Below, one piece after another: positions 17,721 through 26,923 of a stretch of 59,917 nucleotides of DNA. The notes beneath the pieces are model-generated. The model saw nothing but the letters and a program-made list of their open reading frames with translations. It had not been told where the DNA came from and made no database searches. This DNA comes from CAZAQV01 sp964487255 (GTDB lineage: Bacteria > Myxococcota_A > Polyangia > Polyangiales > CAZAQV01), in contig CAZAQV010000034.1 of NCBI GenBank assembly GCA_964487255.1, forward strand, positions 1 through 59,917. The letters run 5' to 3'. Positions within the stretch are counted from its first letter, which is position 1; each line of letters opens with the position of its first letter. A program made the translations under genes and the position numbers.

Positions 17721-19613
17721 GTGATCTCCGCCCAGACCCTGGAATTGGCCCGGAAGCATCGGCGGGCCACCGCCACGGGGGTGTATTCCGCCGCCACCTT
17801 CCTGGCCCTGAGCCTGGCGTTCCTGGCTCGTTGGGAGTTCGATCCCGCTGTGCTGGGAGGGTGGGAGTTCGCAGGCGCCCTCCTCGTCCTGATCCCCGTC
17901 CGCCTGGCCTTCAACTACTGGTTCCGGCTGGGGATGAGCCAGTGGCGCTTCGTGGGGACCCAGGACTTCGTCCGACTCCTGGCCGCGCTCAGCGCCGGGA
18001 CCATCACTTTCTGGGCCGTGACGTGGGCGGCACCCGTCCTTCCCAACGTGCCGCGCTCCATCATCCTCCTCGAATGGGTGTTCTCCGGCTACCTCACCGG
18101 GGGCATCTGGGTGATGTACCGCCTCGTCTACGAGCGGGGCCGCCGGCGGTCGTCCCGGGCGACCACCCCTCGGCGCCGGGTGCTGGTGGTGGGTGCGGGC
18201 GAGGCCGGCCAGCAGCTGGTTCATCAGATGAAACGCTCGTGGGTGGGCTACGAGCCGGTCGGCTTCGTGGACGACGACCCGGGAAAGTGGGGCACCCTCA
18301 TCCACGGGGTGGAGGTGGTCGGCGGGACCATGGACATCCAGGAGATCGCCGCGGGACAGCGGGCGGAGGAGATCGTGGTGGGCATCCCCAGCGCCACGCC
18401 GGCCGAGCTGCGGGAGCTGGTGGGCCGCTGTGAGCCCACCCGGCTCCCGCTCAAGATGCTCCCGGGCATCGACCACGTTCTCGGGGGGTCGGCGGACCTC
18501 AGCTTCCTCCGCGAGATCCGGATCGAGGATCTCCTGGGCCGCGATCCGGTGGACCTCGAGCTTCCGCATCTGGCGGAAGCCCTGGGGGGCAAGACGATCC
18601 TGATCACAGGTGCCGCCGGCTCCATCGGCTCCGAGCTCGTGCGCCAGATCACCCGCCACCGACCCGGGCGGATCGTCCTGGTCGACCAGGCCGAGACCCC
18701 GCTCCATTACCTCGACCTAGAGATCCGCAAGGGGGCCCCCGACGTGGAGGCCGTCTGCGTGGTAGGGGACGTGACGCACCCGCCCACGCTGGAGCGGATC
18801 TTCCAGCGCCATCGGCCCGACTGGGTCTTCCACGCAGCCGCCTACAAGCACGTGCCGATGATGGAACGGAACCCCCGGGAGGCGGTTCGGACCAACGTTC
18901 TCGGGACGGCCCTCGTCGCCCGGGCCGCGGGTGCCTCCGGCGCAGAGCGATTCGTCCTGGTCTCCACCGACAAGGCCGTCCGTCCGTCCAACGTCATGGG
19001 CGCCACCAAGCACCTCGCCGAGCGGTTGGTTCTGGCACTCCAGGGCCGCTATCCGGAGACCCGCTATGGCGCCGTCCGGTTCGGGAACGTCCTCGACAGC
19101 AACGGCAGCGTGCTCCCTCTCTTCCGGCAGCAGATCGAGAAGGGCGAGCCGCTCACCGTGACCCATGAGGAGGTGAGCCGGTACTTCATGACGATCCCGG
19201 AGGCCGTGCAGCTGGTCCTCCAGGCGTCTCTCCTCCCGGGCCTCCGGGGGCGGGTTGCCATGCTCGAGATGGGCAAGCCTGTTCGCATCCTGGACCTGGC
19301 TCGCGACATGCTCCGCCTCTCGGGCCGCCCGTTCTTGTTGGGGGAGACCGTGGTGGTGACCGGACTCCGCCCGGGTGAGAAGCTCCACGAGGAGCTGGCG
19401 GCGCCCGACGAGCGGGTCGAGCCGACCGAGGTCGACCGGGTGCTCCTCGTGAATCCCGCCGGCGACGAGCCCAACGACCTGGCATCGGTCCTGAGCCTGG
19501 AGACGCTGGACGAGGAGCGGATCCTGGATCTGCTGTGCGACCGCTTCCCCGAGCTCTGCTGTCGGGACGATGGCGAGCTGGACGTCGCGGGCCGCCTGGC
19601 CGCCACCAACTGA
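17721..19613 (+). CDS. Nucleotide-sugar 4,6-dehydratase, CapD/WbpM/PglF type
   Basis: A 630-residue membrane-bound dehydratase. The N-terminus has about four membrane helices, then a CoA-binding-like Rossmann domain (VLVVGAGEAGQQLVHQMK), then the catalytic SDR domain starting ILITGAAGSIGSEL, with HAAAYKHVPMMERNP, STDKAVRPSNVMGATK and the C-terminal LRPGEKLHEEL. Met replaces the usual SDR Tyr in VMGATK, as in WbpM and PglF. It converts UDP-GlcNAc to UDP-4-keto-6-deoxy-GlcNAc, the branch point to QuiNAc, FucNAc, bacillosamine and legionaminic acid. Start: GTG 17721 is preferred because the 22 residues added by ATG 17655 look non-coding and the candidate promoter is too close to it; ATG 17655 remains possible. 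Confidence 0.9.
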   Translation: MISAQTLELARKHRRATATGVYSAATFLALSLAFLARWEFDPAVLGGWEFAGALLVLIPVRLAFNYWFRLGMSQWRFVGTQDFVRLLAALSAGTITFWAVTWAAPVLPNVPRSIILLEWVFSGYLTGGIWVMYRLVYERGRRRSSRATTPRRRVLVVGAGEAGQQLVHQMKRSWVGYEPVGFVDDDPGKWGTLIHGVEVVGGTMDIQEIAAGQRAEEIVVGIPSATPAELRELVGRCEPTRLPLKMLPGIDHVLGGSADLSFLREIRIEDLLGRDPVDLELPHLAEALGGKTILITGAAGSIGSELVRQITRHRPGRIVLVDQAETPLHYLDLEIRKGAPDVEAVCVVGDVTHPPTLERIFQRHRPDWVFHAAAYKHVPMMERNPREAVRTNVLGTALVARAAGASGAERFVLVSTDKAVRPSNVMGATKHLAERLVLALQGRYPETRYGAVRFGNVLDSNGSVLPLFRQQIEKGEPLTVTHEEVSRYFMTIPEAVQLVLQASLLPGLRGRVAMLEMGKPVRILDLARDMLRLSGRPFLLGETVVVTGLRPGEKLHEELAAPDERVEPTEVDRVLLVNPAGDEPNDLASVLSLETLDEERILDLLCDRFPELCCRDDGELDVAGRLAATN

Positions 19614-19688
19614 AGGACGCACGAGCCCGCGTCAGATGCCTCCTCCCCCGATGGGCCTCCGTACCCCTCCCCCCCTCCGTTCCGCTCC

Positions 19689-20741
19689 GTGATCCCCTCC
19701 CTCGTCGTCTTCGCGGCAAGCTGTCTGGCCGCCGCGGCCATGACGGCCTGGCTCGCCCGCCACGCCCCGCGGCTCGAGCTGCTAGACGTTCCCAATGAGC
19801 GCAGCTCGCACTCCTCCCCGACGCCTCGGGGGGGAGGGCTGGCCATCGTGGTGGTCACGCTGGGCGCGGTCGTGGTCGCTGGCGGACGGGGGGACCTGGA
19901 CGCGCGTATCGTGGTGGCCCTCCTCGGAGGCCTTCCCGTGGCCGTGGTGGGATGGGTCGACGATCTCCGGGAGGTGGCCCCGTGGGCGCGCCTGCTGGTC
20001 CACTTCCTGGCCGCGCTCTGGATGGTCCAATGGATGCGGGAGGTGGGCCCTCCCGCCCCGGGCCCCCTGGGCGGGGGGCTGGTCGCGACCGGCGTCCTCG
20101 TGGTTGCCACCGTGTGGTCCATCAACCTCTACAACTTCATGGACGGCATCGACGGGCTGGCGGCGGGCGAGGCCGTCCTCGTCGGTCTCTTCGGCGCCCT
20201 CCTCCTGACCGGCGACGCGGCCACCGGGCTGCGTCAGGTGGCGGCCGCCGTGGCCGGGGGATCGCTGGGGTTCCTCTTCTTCAACTGGGCCCCGGCCCGG
20301 ATCTTCATGGGAGACGTCGGCAGCGGGTTCCTGGGGTTCGCCTTCGCCGCGCTTGCCGTGGCCTCGGAGGCGCTGGACTCCCTTCCCGCGCTCGCCTGGG
20401 TCCTGCTCGGAGGGGTCTTCGTCGTGGACGCCACGCTCACCCTTCTACGCCGTCTGGCCGCGCGGGAGCGGGTCTGGGAGCCGCACCGGGAGCACGCGTA
20501 CCAGCGCGTGATCCGGGCCGGAGGCTCCCACCGCGCGGTGGCGCTGGGCGCGGCGGCCCTGAACCTGGTGCTCGGAGGGCTGGCCCTGGCGGTGTGGCGG
20601 GGGCCGCTGGAGGCGGGGTACGCGCTGGCGGGGGCGGGGGCGGTGCTGGTGGGGGCGTATCTCGGCGTCCAGGCCGTCGAGATTCCCGAGCCGCCCCGGG
20701 CCGATCCGGCGGTGTCGCTCCCTTCCCGCCGGACATCCTGA
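19689..20741 (+). CDS. Undecaprenyl-phosphate HexNAc-1-phosphate transferase (WecA/WbpL family)
   Basis: A 350-residue polytopic transferase of the GT4/MraY superfamily with about ten hydrophobic segments, starting at GTG. Conserved motifs are PNERSSHSSPTPRGGG, the Asp pair in GWVDDLREV, YNFMDGIDGLA, FNWAPARIFMGDVGSGFLGF and the terminal cytoplasmic EPHREHAYQR. It transfers a HexNAc-1-phosphate to undecaprenyl phosphate. Next to a WbpM-type dehydratase and a WbpK/V-type reductase it most resembles WbpL, which uses UDP-D-FucNAc or UDP-QuiNAc; that specificity is inference. It is a different enzyme class from the WbaP-type protein at 3643, so the window encodes two independent initiations. Confidence 0.9.
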   Translation: MIPSLVVFAASCLAAAAMTAWLARHAPRLELLDVPNERSSHSSPTPRGGGLAIVVVTLGAVVVAGGRGDLDARIVVALLGGLPVAVVGWVDDLREVAPWARLLVHFLAALWMVQWMREVGPPAPGPLGGGLVATGVLVVATVWSINLYNFMDGIDGLAAGEAVLVGLFGALLLTGDAATGLRQVAAAVAGGSLGFLFFNWAPARIFMGDVGSGFLGFAFAALAVASEALDSLPALAWVLLGGVFVVDATLTLLRRLAARERVWEPHREHAYQRVIRAGGSHRAVALGAAALNLVLGGLALAVWRGPLEAGYALAGAGAVLVGAYLGVQAVEIPEPPRADPAVSLPSRRTS

Positions 20742-20748
20742 TCCACCC

Positions 20749-22065
20749 GTGACCCCGCCTCTCTTGCCGGACGCTCTTCCTGCACCCGTCCGCAGCGGCC
20801 GCTCCGGCACCCCGAGGATCGGCTATCTGGTCCAGCAATTCCCGCCGGAGGTCGGTGCGGGTGCCGCCCGTGCCGGCGAGCTGTGCGCCCGTTGGAGGGA
20901 CGCGGGCGCCCGGGTCACCGTGGTCACCGGCATGCCCAACCGCCCGGAGGGTCGCATCCACCCCGGCTACCGGAAGCGGTGGTTCGTGGACGAGGAGTGG
21001 GACGGCATCCGCGTGCTCCGCTCCTGGCTCTACGCGAGACCCGGCCTGGGGACGCTGGGCACCCTGGTCAACAACGCCACCTTCCTGGCGTCCGCCACCG
21101 CCCATGCCCTGTCTCGCGTCGGTCCCCTCGACGTGCTCATCGCCAGCTCGCCGCCCTTTCTCCCCCTCGTCGGAGGAGACGTCCTGCGACGGCTGCGGGG
21201 GGTACCCCTGGTCCTCGAGCTGCGCGACCTCTGGCCGGACTACCTCATCGGTATGGGTCGCTTGTCCTCACCGACGGGCCGCCGGCTGCTTCTGGGGCTG
21301 GAGCGCCGCCTTCTCCAGAGGAGCGCCGCGGTGGTGGTGGTGACCGACGCGTTCCGTCGGCGGGTCGTGGAGAAGGGCGTGCCCGACGGCCGCGTCCACG
21401 TCATCCCCAACGGCGTGGACCCCGAGCTCTACCACCCCGAACCCGACCCGGCTCCCCTCCCCGGCGTGGAGAAGGCCGACGGCGAGTTCATCGTGGGCTA
21501 CCTGGGCAACTTCGGCGCGGGGCAGGACCTGGGGCAGGTGGTGGATGCCGCGGCGCTGGTCCTGGAGCGGAATGCCCGCATCCGGTTCGTCCTGGCCGGC
21601 GACGGGACGGCCCGACGGGAGGTGGAAGCGCGGGTGGCCGATCTGGGTGCGGGTCGAGTCCATCTGCACGGATCGATCCCGAAGAGCGCGACCCGAGACT
21701 TCTACAACGCCTGCGATCTCTGCCTGGTCCCCCTCGCGCCCTTCCCGGTGCTGCAGCAGACCGTCCCCTCCAAGCTCTTCGAGATCATGGCATGTGGGCG
21801 GCCCGTGCTCGCCGCCCTCGACGGCGAGGGCAGGAAGGTCGTCGAGGAGGCCGGGTGCGGCTTCGTGGTCGCCCCCGGCGATCCCGAGGCCCTGGCCGAC
21901 GCGGTCCTGGAGGCAGCGGGCCTTCCCGGCCGCGAGCTGGAGCGGATGGGGGCCCGGGGGCGGCCGTACGTCATCCGTCACGTCAACCGTGACGAGCTGG
22001 CTGTCCGGTACCTGGAGCTCCTGTCGGAGCTGTCCGGGCGCGGCCGGCTCAGCCGGGCGCCATGA
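20749..22065 (+). CDS. GT4 glycosyltransferase, WbuB/WcaI-like
   Basis: A 438-residue GT-B glycosyltransferase starting at a GTG eight bases after the previous stop. The N-terminus YLVQQFPPEVGAGAARAGEL and the VVTGMPNRPEGRI...YRKRWF segment are typical of the WbuB/WcaI branch; the C-terminal donor domain has YLGNFGAGQDLG, LHGSIPKSAT and PSKLFEIMACGRPVLA. WbuB adds an N-acetyl-fucosamine-type sugar to a lipid-linked HexNAc, so this enzyme probably adds the second sugar after the WecA-like step. ATGA overlap with the reductase gene downstream. Specificity is inference from position and subfamily likeness. Confidence 0.85.
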   Translation: MTPPLLPDALPAPVRSGRSGTPRIGYLVQQFPPEVGAGAARAGELCARWRDAGARVTVVTGMPNRPEGRIHPGYRKRWFVDEEWDGIRVLRSWLYARPGLGTLGTLVNNATFLASATAHALSRVGPLDVLIASSPPFLPLVGGDVLRRLRGVPLVLELRDLWPDYLIGMGRLSSPTGRRLLLGLERRLLQRSAAVVVVTDAFRRRVVEKGVPDGRVHVIPNGVDPELYHPEPDPAPLPGVEKADGEFIVGYLGNFGAGQDLGQVVDAAALVLERNARIRFVLAGDGTARREVEARVADLGAGRVHLHGSIPKSATRDFYNACDLCLVPLAPFPVLQQTVPSKLFEIMACGRPVLAALDGEGRKVVEEAGCGFVVAPGDPEALADAVLEAAGLPGRELERMGARGRPYVIRHVNRDELAVRYLELLSELSGRGRLSRAP

Positions 22066-23072
22066 CGCACCCCGTGCTGGTCACCGGAGCCTCCGGCTTC
22101 ATCGGAGGACACCTGGTCGCGTCGTTGTCCGAGTCGGGCGTCCCGGTCCGGTGCCTCGTCCGGAATCCCGGGTTCGCGCACGGTCCGGGCGTCGAGGTGG
22201 TGACGGGAGACCTGCGGGACCCGGGGGCGGTGCGCCGCGCGGTGCGTGGCGCAGGGAGCGTGGTCCACCTGGCGGCCCGGGTACATCGTATGGACGAGCG
22301 CGGCTCGGACGCCGAGGATCTCTATCGAGCCGTCAACGTGGAGGGCACCAGGACGCTGGCGGTGGAGGCCGCTCGCGCGAAGGTGACGCGCTTCGTCCTC
22401 GCCAGCACGGTCAAGGCCGTGGCGGAGGCGTCGCCTACCGCCCTGACCCCGGACACCGAGCCGCGCCCCCCGGACGCCTACGGTCGCACCAAGCTTGAGG
22501 CCGAGCACGTGCTGGCGGCCACCCTGGGCGATTCGGGCACGGAGCACGTCATCCTCCGGCTGCCCCTCGTCTACGGACCCCGCATGGTGGGGAACATGAT
22601 CCGACTCTTTCGATGGGTGGACCGAGGCGTCCCGCTGCCCCTGGCCGGCGTGGACAACCGGCGGACCGTGGCCTATGTCGGCAACGTGGTCGCGGCTCTC
22701 CGTCATCTCCTGGATCTCCCTGCGACCCGGGGGGAGATCTGCTACGCGGGCGACCCCGAGCCGCTCTCGACCCCCGAACTCATCCGGGCTGTGGGGCGGG
22801 CCCTGGGGCGCCCGGCCCGCCTCGTTCCCTGCCCCCCGCGGGTCCTGGGTCTGGTCGGCGCCGCAGGGGACGCCGTCCGTGCGCTGGGGCTCCCCGCGCC
22901 GGTGGGCACCGCTGCGGTGGAGCGTCTCGTCGGGTCGCTGTGGGTGGATCCGGCGGGCCTGCGCGACCTGGGCTTCGAGCCCTCGACGTCCACGGCCCGG
23001 GGCCTCGAGACCACGGCCGCGTGGTACCGCGCCGCGGGGACCGAGGCGGCCCCTGCGCCAGGTCGGGCATGA
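22062..23072 (+). CDS. SDR 4-ketoreductase/epimerase (WbpK/WbpV-like)
   Basis: A 336-residue extended SDR with NAD loop GASGFIGG, HLAARVHRM, the catalytic Ser in LASTVKAV, and Tyr/Lys in DAYGRTKLEAE. The pattern fits UDP-4-keto-6-deoxy-HexNAc reductases such as WbpK/WbpV, which act right after a WbpM-type dehydratase to give UDP-FucNAc or UDP-QuiNAc for a WbpL-type initiating transferase; all three are neighbours here. The C-terminal third carries the substrate-binding domain and an Ala/Pro-rich tail. ATGA overlaps at both ends. It could instead be a general UDP-sugar 4-epimerase. Confidence 0.78.
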   Translation: MTHPVLVTGASGFIGGHLVASLSESGVPVRCLVRNPGFAHGPGVEVVTGDLRDPGAVRRAVRGAGSVVHLAARVHRMDERGSDAEDLYRAVNVEGTRTLAVEAARAKVTRFVLASTVKAVAEASPTALTPDTEPRPPDAYGRTKLEAEHVLAATLGDSGTEHVILRLPLVYGPRMVGNMIRLFRWVDRGVPLPLAGVDNRRTVAYVGNVVAALRHLLDLPATRGEICYAGDPEPLSTPELIRAVGRALGRPARLVPCPPRVLGLVGAAGDAVRALGLPAPVGTAAVERLVGSLWVDPAGLRDLGFEPSTSTARGLETTAAWYRAAGTEAAPAPGRA

Positions 23073-23713
23073 CGGACATGGCTCCCCTTGACGCCGTCGG
23101 GTTCATCCAGGCGCGCATGTCCTCGAGCCGGTTCCCCGGGAAGGTGCTGGCTCCCTTCCGCGGCGAGCCCCTCATCGACCACGTGGTGGCCGCCGTGGAA
23201 ACCGTGCTGCCCGGGCGGGTGGTCGTCGTCACCAGCGACCGCCCCTCCGACGAGCCCCTGGTGGCCTATCTCGAGCGGCGCGGCATCCCCACCTGCCGGG
23301 GTCCGCTGGGGGACGTGTTCGGGCGATTCCGCTCCTGCCTTCGGCGGCATCCCGCCGAGTACGTACTGCGGATCAGCGGCGACAGCCCCCTCCACGACCC
23401 GGACATCCTGGAGCGGGTCCTCGGGGAAGGAGCGGCCCTGCGGCCGGACCTGGTGACCACCGTGTTTCCTCGTACCTTTCCCTCGGGTCGCAACGCGGAG
23501 CTCATCCGCGCCGAGCTCTTCGAGGCAGTCGATCCCGACGAGCTCGGCCCCGACGACCGGGAACACGTCACTCCCTACTTCTACCGGAATCAGGAACGCT
23601 ACCAGATCGTGAATGTGGCGTTCGAGGCGGGCCGGGACCGCGCTGCTCCGAAGGGCTTCGCGGTGGACACGGTGGAGGACCTGCGTCGGTTGGAGTCCGG
23701 GGGTGGCTCATGA
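23069..23713 (+). CDS. Cytidylyltransferase-like sugar activating enzyme (SpsF/NeuA-like)
   Basis: A 214-residue nucleotidyltransferase of the CMP-sugar/SpsF group. The nucleotide-binding start is GFIQARMSSSRFPGKVL, followed by ISGDSPLHDPDIL (metal and sugar site) and EHVTPYFYRN, all typical of the family. These enzymes activate acidic sugars such as nonulosonic acids or KDO with CTP. It is shorter than full NeuA and close to SpsF. The NeuB-family synthase at 27648 in the same run gives it a plausible substrate. ATGA coupling joins it to the reductase before and the oxidoreductase after. The exact sugar is unknown. Confidence 0.8.
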   Translation: MTDMAPLDAVGFIQARMSSSRFPGKVLAPFRGEPLIDHVVAAVETVLPGRVVVVTSDRPSDEPLVAYLERRGIPTCRGPLGDVFGRFRSCLRRHPAEYVLRISGDSPLHDPDILERVLGEGAALRPDLVTTVFPRTFPSGRNAELIRAELFEAVDPDELGPDDREHVTPYFYRNQERYQIVNVAFEAGRDRAAPKGFAVDTVEDLRRLESGGGS

Positions 23714-24717
23714 CCACCCGGGACCGGCCGGCCCTGGGCTGCGCCGTGGTGGGCCTCGGCGTCGGGGAGCAGCACGCGAGGGCCTACCGGGCCCTGGAGG
23801 GCTGCGAGCTCCGGTGGCTCTGCGATCGGGTCGGCAGCCGTTCCCGGGCGCTGGCCGAGACCCTGGGCGGGCGGCCCACCACCGACTTCCGGGAGGTACT
23901 GGAGGACCCGGGGGTGGACATCGTCTCCATCGCGTCCTTCGACGCCGACCACGGGGCCCAGGTCCTCCAGGCGCTCCGGGCCGGAAAGCACGTCTTCGTG
24001 GAGAAGCCCCTCTGCACCACGCGGAAGGAGCTCGACCCGATCCGGGAAGCGCTCGCCGGGGGCCCGGAGCTCCGGATCGCTTCGAACCTGGTCCTCCGCG
24101 CCGCGCCGCTCTACCGCTGGTTGCGGAAGGCCGTAGAGGAGGGCGTGCTGGGGGAGGTCTACGCCTTCGACGGAGACTACCTGTACGGACGGGTCCACAA
24201 GATCATCGAGGGTTGGCGCTCCCGGGCGCCGGACTATTCGGGGCTCCTGGGCGGAGGGATCCACCTCGTGGACCTGATGTTGTGGACCACGGGTCAGCGC
24301 CCCGAATCGGTCCGGGCCGTGGGCAACCGGATCGTGACCCGGGGGACCCCGTTTGGTCACGACGACTTCGCGGCGGCCACCTTCCGTTTCCCTTCGGGGA
24401 TGGTCGGCCGGATCACCGCCAACCTGGGCTGCGTCCACCGCCACCAGCATGTGGTCCGGGTGTTCGGCACCGAAGGCACCTTCCTCTATGATGACCAGGG
24501 CCCCAGACTTCATCGGAGCCGGGCGCCCGAAGAGCTCCCGGAGCTCCTGGACCTGGACCCCCTGCCGGCGGGGAAGGGCGTCCTGATCCCCGAGTTCGTC
24601 GCCGCCCTCGGATCGAGCGCGGACAGCGGCCTCCGCCACGAGCTGGCCGTCGTCGACGCCTGCCTGGCCGCAGAAGAAGCCCGAGCCACCGAAGCATCCA
24701 TTCCCATCACGGACTGA
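23710..24717 (+). CDS. Gfo/Idh/MocA family oxidoreductase
   Basis: A 335-residue NAD(P)-dependent sugar oxidoreductase. The N-terminal Rossmann domain has VVGLGVGEQHARAY, then SIASFDADHGAQV and the family hallmark VEKPLCTT with the catalytic-region Lys; the C-terminal sheet domain starts after GEVYAFDGDYLYGR and contains GGIHLVDLMLW. Members oxidise or reduce ring hydroxyls of nucleotide sugars or inositols, often generating a 3-keto group for a DegT aminotransferase, and the next gene is such an aminotransferase. In this run it may make the keto sugar that is then aminated. Substrate unknown. Overlaps the upstream gene by four bases. Confidence 0.88.
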   Translation: MTTRDRPALGCAVVGLGVGEQHARAYRALEGCELRWLCDRVGSRSRALAETLGGRPTTDFREVLEDPGVDIVSIASFDADHGAQVLQALRAGKHVFVEKPLCTTRKELDPIREALAGGPELRIASNLVLRAAPLYRWLRKAVEEGVLGEVYAFDGDYLYGRVHKIIEGWRSRAPDYSGLLGGGIHLVDLMLWTTGQRPESVRAVGNRIVTRGTPFGHDDFAAATFRFPSGMVGRITANLGCVHRHQHVVRVFGTEGTFLYDDQGPRLHRSRAPEELPELLDLDPLPAGKGVLIPEFVAALGSSADSGLRHELAVVDACLAAEEARATEASIPITD

Positions 24718-24719
24718 CT

Positions 24720-25880
24720 ATGCCCGAACGCAGAGAGATTCCCTTCGGCCGCCCCTGGATCACCGACGAGGACCGCCAGGCGGTCCTGGGGGTGCTGGAC
24801 GGGCCCATCCTGACCCACGGACCGGAGGGGAAGGCCTTCCAGGGGGAGTTCGTGGACTTCATGGGGGGCGGCTCGGCGCTCACCGTGAGCTCCTGCATGG
24901 CGGCCCTCCACCTGGCGTACATCCACCTGGGCGTCGGCCCCGGGGACGAGGTCCTGGTCCCGGCCCAGACCCACAACGCCACGGCCCACGCCGTGGAATG
25001 GGTGGGTGCGAAGCCCGTCTTCGTGGACTGCGATCCGGCGACCGGGAACGTCACCGCCGAGGCCCTGGAGGCGGCGGTCACGGAGCGGACCCGGGCGCTG
25101 TCCGTGGTCCATTACCTGGGAATCCCCTGCGATATGCCGTCCATCGTGGACGTGGCCGAGCGCCACGACCTGAAGGTGGTGGAGGACTGCGCCCTGGCCA
25201 TCGGCTCGCGCTGGGGGGACACCCACGTGGGGCTTTTCGGCGACGTAGGGTGCTACTCCTTCTATCCGGTGAAGCACATGACCACGGGGGAGGGGGGAAT
25301 GGTGGTGAGCCGCCGCTCCGAGGTCACCGACGGGATCGCCAAGCTGGCGGCCTTCGGCGTGGACCGGACCCACTCCCAGCGGACCATCCCTGGCATGTAC
25401 GACGTCCCGACCCTGGGCCTCAATTACCGGATGAGCGAGTTGCAGGCGGCGCTGGGACGCTCCCAGCTCCGCCGGATGCCCGAGGCCCTGGCCCGGAGGG
25501 AGGCGAACTTCGTCCGGCTCCGCGACGGCCTCTCCGACGTCCGGGGGACGACCGTGATCGATGCGCGGTCCGACGCGGCGCGGAGCAGCCACTACTGCCT
25601 GAGCATCCGCCTCGACGACCTCTCGTCGGAGGACCGAACCCGCGTGGTGGGCCTGCTGAACGAAGCCGGGGTCGGCACCAGCACCTACTATCCGCACCCC
25701 GTCCCTCGCCTCGCGTACTACCGGAACAAGTACGGATACGAGGCGGGGTCCATGCCCCAAGCAGAGGGGCTCAGCGATCGAGCCATCGCACTTCCGGTGG
25801 CCCCTCACGTGGAGGACGCCGACATCGATCACATCATCGCGCGGTTCGCACGAGCCGTCGAGGAGGTACGCGGAGCATGA
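24720..25880 (+). CDS. DegT/DnrJ/EryC1/StrS aminotransferase
   Basis: A 386-residue PLP-dependent sugar aminotransferase. Key parts are the opening FGRPWITDEDRQAVLGVLDG, LTVSSCMAALHLA, the PLP-binding VEDCALAIGS with its Asp, and the Schiff-base Lys185 in FYPVKHMTTGEGGMV. It transfers an amino group to a keto sugar nucleotide in the cytoplasm, as PglE, LegC, PseC and WbpE do. It sits two bases after the Gfo/Idh gene and is ATGA-coupled to an SDR epimerase, with a GNAT acetyltransferase two genes on, so the product is probably an N-acetylated amino sugar. Whether C3 or C4 is aminated cannot be told. Confidence 0.9.
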   Translation: MPERREIPFGRPWITDEDRQAVLGVLDGPILTHGPEGKAFQGEFVDFMGGGSALTVSSCMAALHLAYIHLGVGPGDEVLVPAQTHNATAHAVEWVGAKPVFVDCDPATGNVTAEALEAAVTERTRALSVVHYLGIPCDMPSIVDVAERHDLKVVEDCALAIGSRWGDTHVGLFGDVGCYSFYPVKHMTTGEGGMVVSRRSEVTDGIAKLAAFGVDRTHSQRTIPGMYDVPTLGLNYRMSELQAALGRSQLRRMPEALARREANFVRLRDGLSDVRGTTVIDARSDAARSSHYCLSIRLDDLSSEDRTRVVGLLNEAGVGTSTYYPHPVPRLAYYRNKYGYEAGSMPQAEGLSDRAIALPVAPHVEDADIDHIIARFARAVEEVRGA

Positions 25881-26923
25881 TCCGGGATCTCACGGGAATG
25901 CGCGTCGCCCTGGTGGGCGGGGCCGGCTTCATCGGCCACAACCTGGCGCTGGGTCTCCATGAGCGTGGCGCTGACGTGCACGTCATCGACGGCTTGCAGG
26001 TGAACAACCTCCTGGCCTTCCAGAGCACCGACCAGCATCTGGTGAACCGGGAGCTCTACCTGGACATCATCCGCCAGCGGATGGACCTGCTGCGGGAGAA
26101 CGACATCCCGCTGTACGTCCAGGACGCCCGGGACTACCACGCCCTCGGTCGCCTCCTGAACCACGAGATCGAGCCGCAGGTCCTGGTGCACCTGGCGGCC
26201 GTGTCGCATGCGGGACGCTCCAACAAGGATCCCTACAGCACCTTCGACCACAGCTTCCGCACGCTGGAGAACGCCCTGGACTGCGCCCGGGGAAGGATGG
26301 AGCAGTTCATCTTCCTCTCGTCCAGCATGGTGTACGGCAACTTCGGCGAGAGCGGGGAGGTCGTGGAGGACCAGCGGCTGGATCCCATGGGGATCTACGG
26401 CGCCCTCAAGCTCGGGGGGGAGAAGCTCGTCATCGCGTACAACCAGGTCTTCGACCTTCCCTACACCATCATCCGGCCCTCGGCGCTCTACGGCCCCCGG
26501 TGCGTGAGCCGGCGGGTCGGCCAGGTCTTCATCGAGAACGCCTTCGCAGGAGAGGCGCTCCGCATCGAGGGGGACGGGTCCGACCATCTGGACTTCACCT
26601 ACATCGACGACCTGGTGCAGGGGATCATCCGCGCCGTGGGCAACCCCGCCGCCCACAACGAGACCTTCAATCTCACCTACGGCGAGTCCCGGTCCATCAA
26701 GGACCTGGCCGCCATCGTGCAGGAGCACTTCCCGGAGGTCGAGCTCGAGGTGACACCCCGGGACCGCCTCATGCCGGTGCGGGGAACGCTCCGCGTGGAC
26801 AAGGCCCGCGACCTTCTCGGGTACGACCCCCAGTTCCCGCTCGAGCGGGGCCTGGAGCGATACATCGAGTGGTATCGGGCTCTCTACGGGGGCCCGGCGG
26901 CCACCGTAGGCTCCTCGGCCTGA
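25877..26923 (+). CDS. NAD-dependent epimerase/dehydratase (extended SDR)
   Basis: A 348-residue SDR enzyme with VALVGGAGFIGHNLA (NAD loop), HLAAVSHAGRSNKDP, catalytic Ser in LSSSMVYGNFGES, and intact YGALK as the Tyr/Lys pair. The central insert listing ELYLDIIRQRMDLLRE is not usual for GalE-type enzymes. ALYGPRCVSRRVGQVFIEN and FNLTYGESRSI belong to the substrate domain. It acts on an unknown nucleotide sugar within the amino-sugar pathway. ATGA overlap with the aminotransferase and TGATG overlap with the acetyltransferase show tight coupling. It could be a 4,6-dehydratase, an epimerase or a decarboxylase. Confidence 0.82.
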   Translation: MIRDLTGMRVALVGGAGFIGHNLALGLHERGADVHVIDGLQVNNLLAFQSTDQHLVNRELYLDIIRQRMDLLRENDIPLYVQDARDYHALGRLLNHEIEPQVLVHLAAVSHAGRSNKDPYSTFDHSFRTLENALDCARGRMEQFIFLSSSMVYGNFGESGEVVEDQRLDPMGIYGALKLGGEKLVIAYNQVFDLPYTIIRPSALYGPRCVSRRVGQVFIENAFAGEALRIEGDGSDHLDFTYIDDLVQGIIRAVGNPAAHNETFNLTYGESRSIKDLAAIVQEHFPEVELEVTPRDRLMPVRGTLRVDKARDLLGYDPQFPLERGLERYIEWYRALYGGPAATVGSSA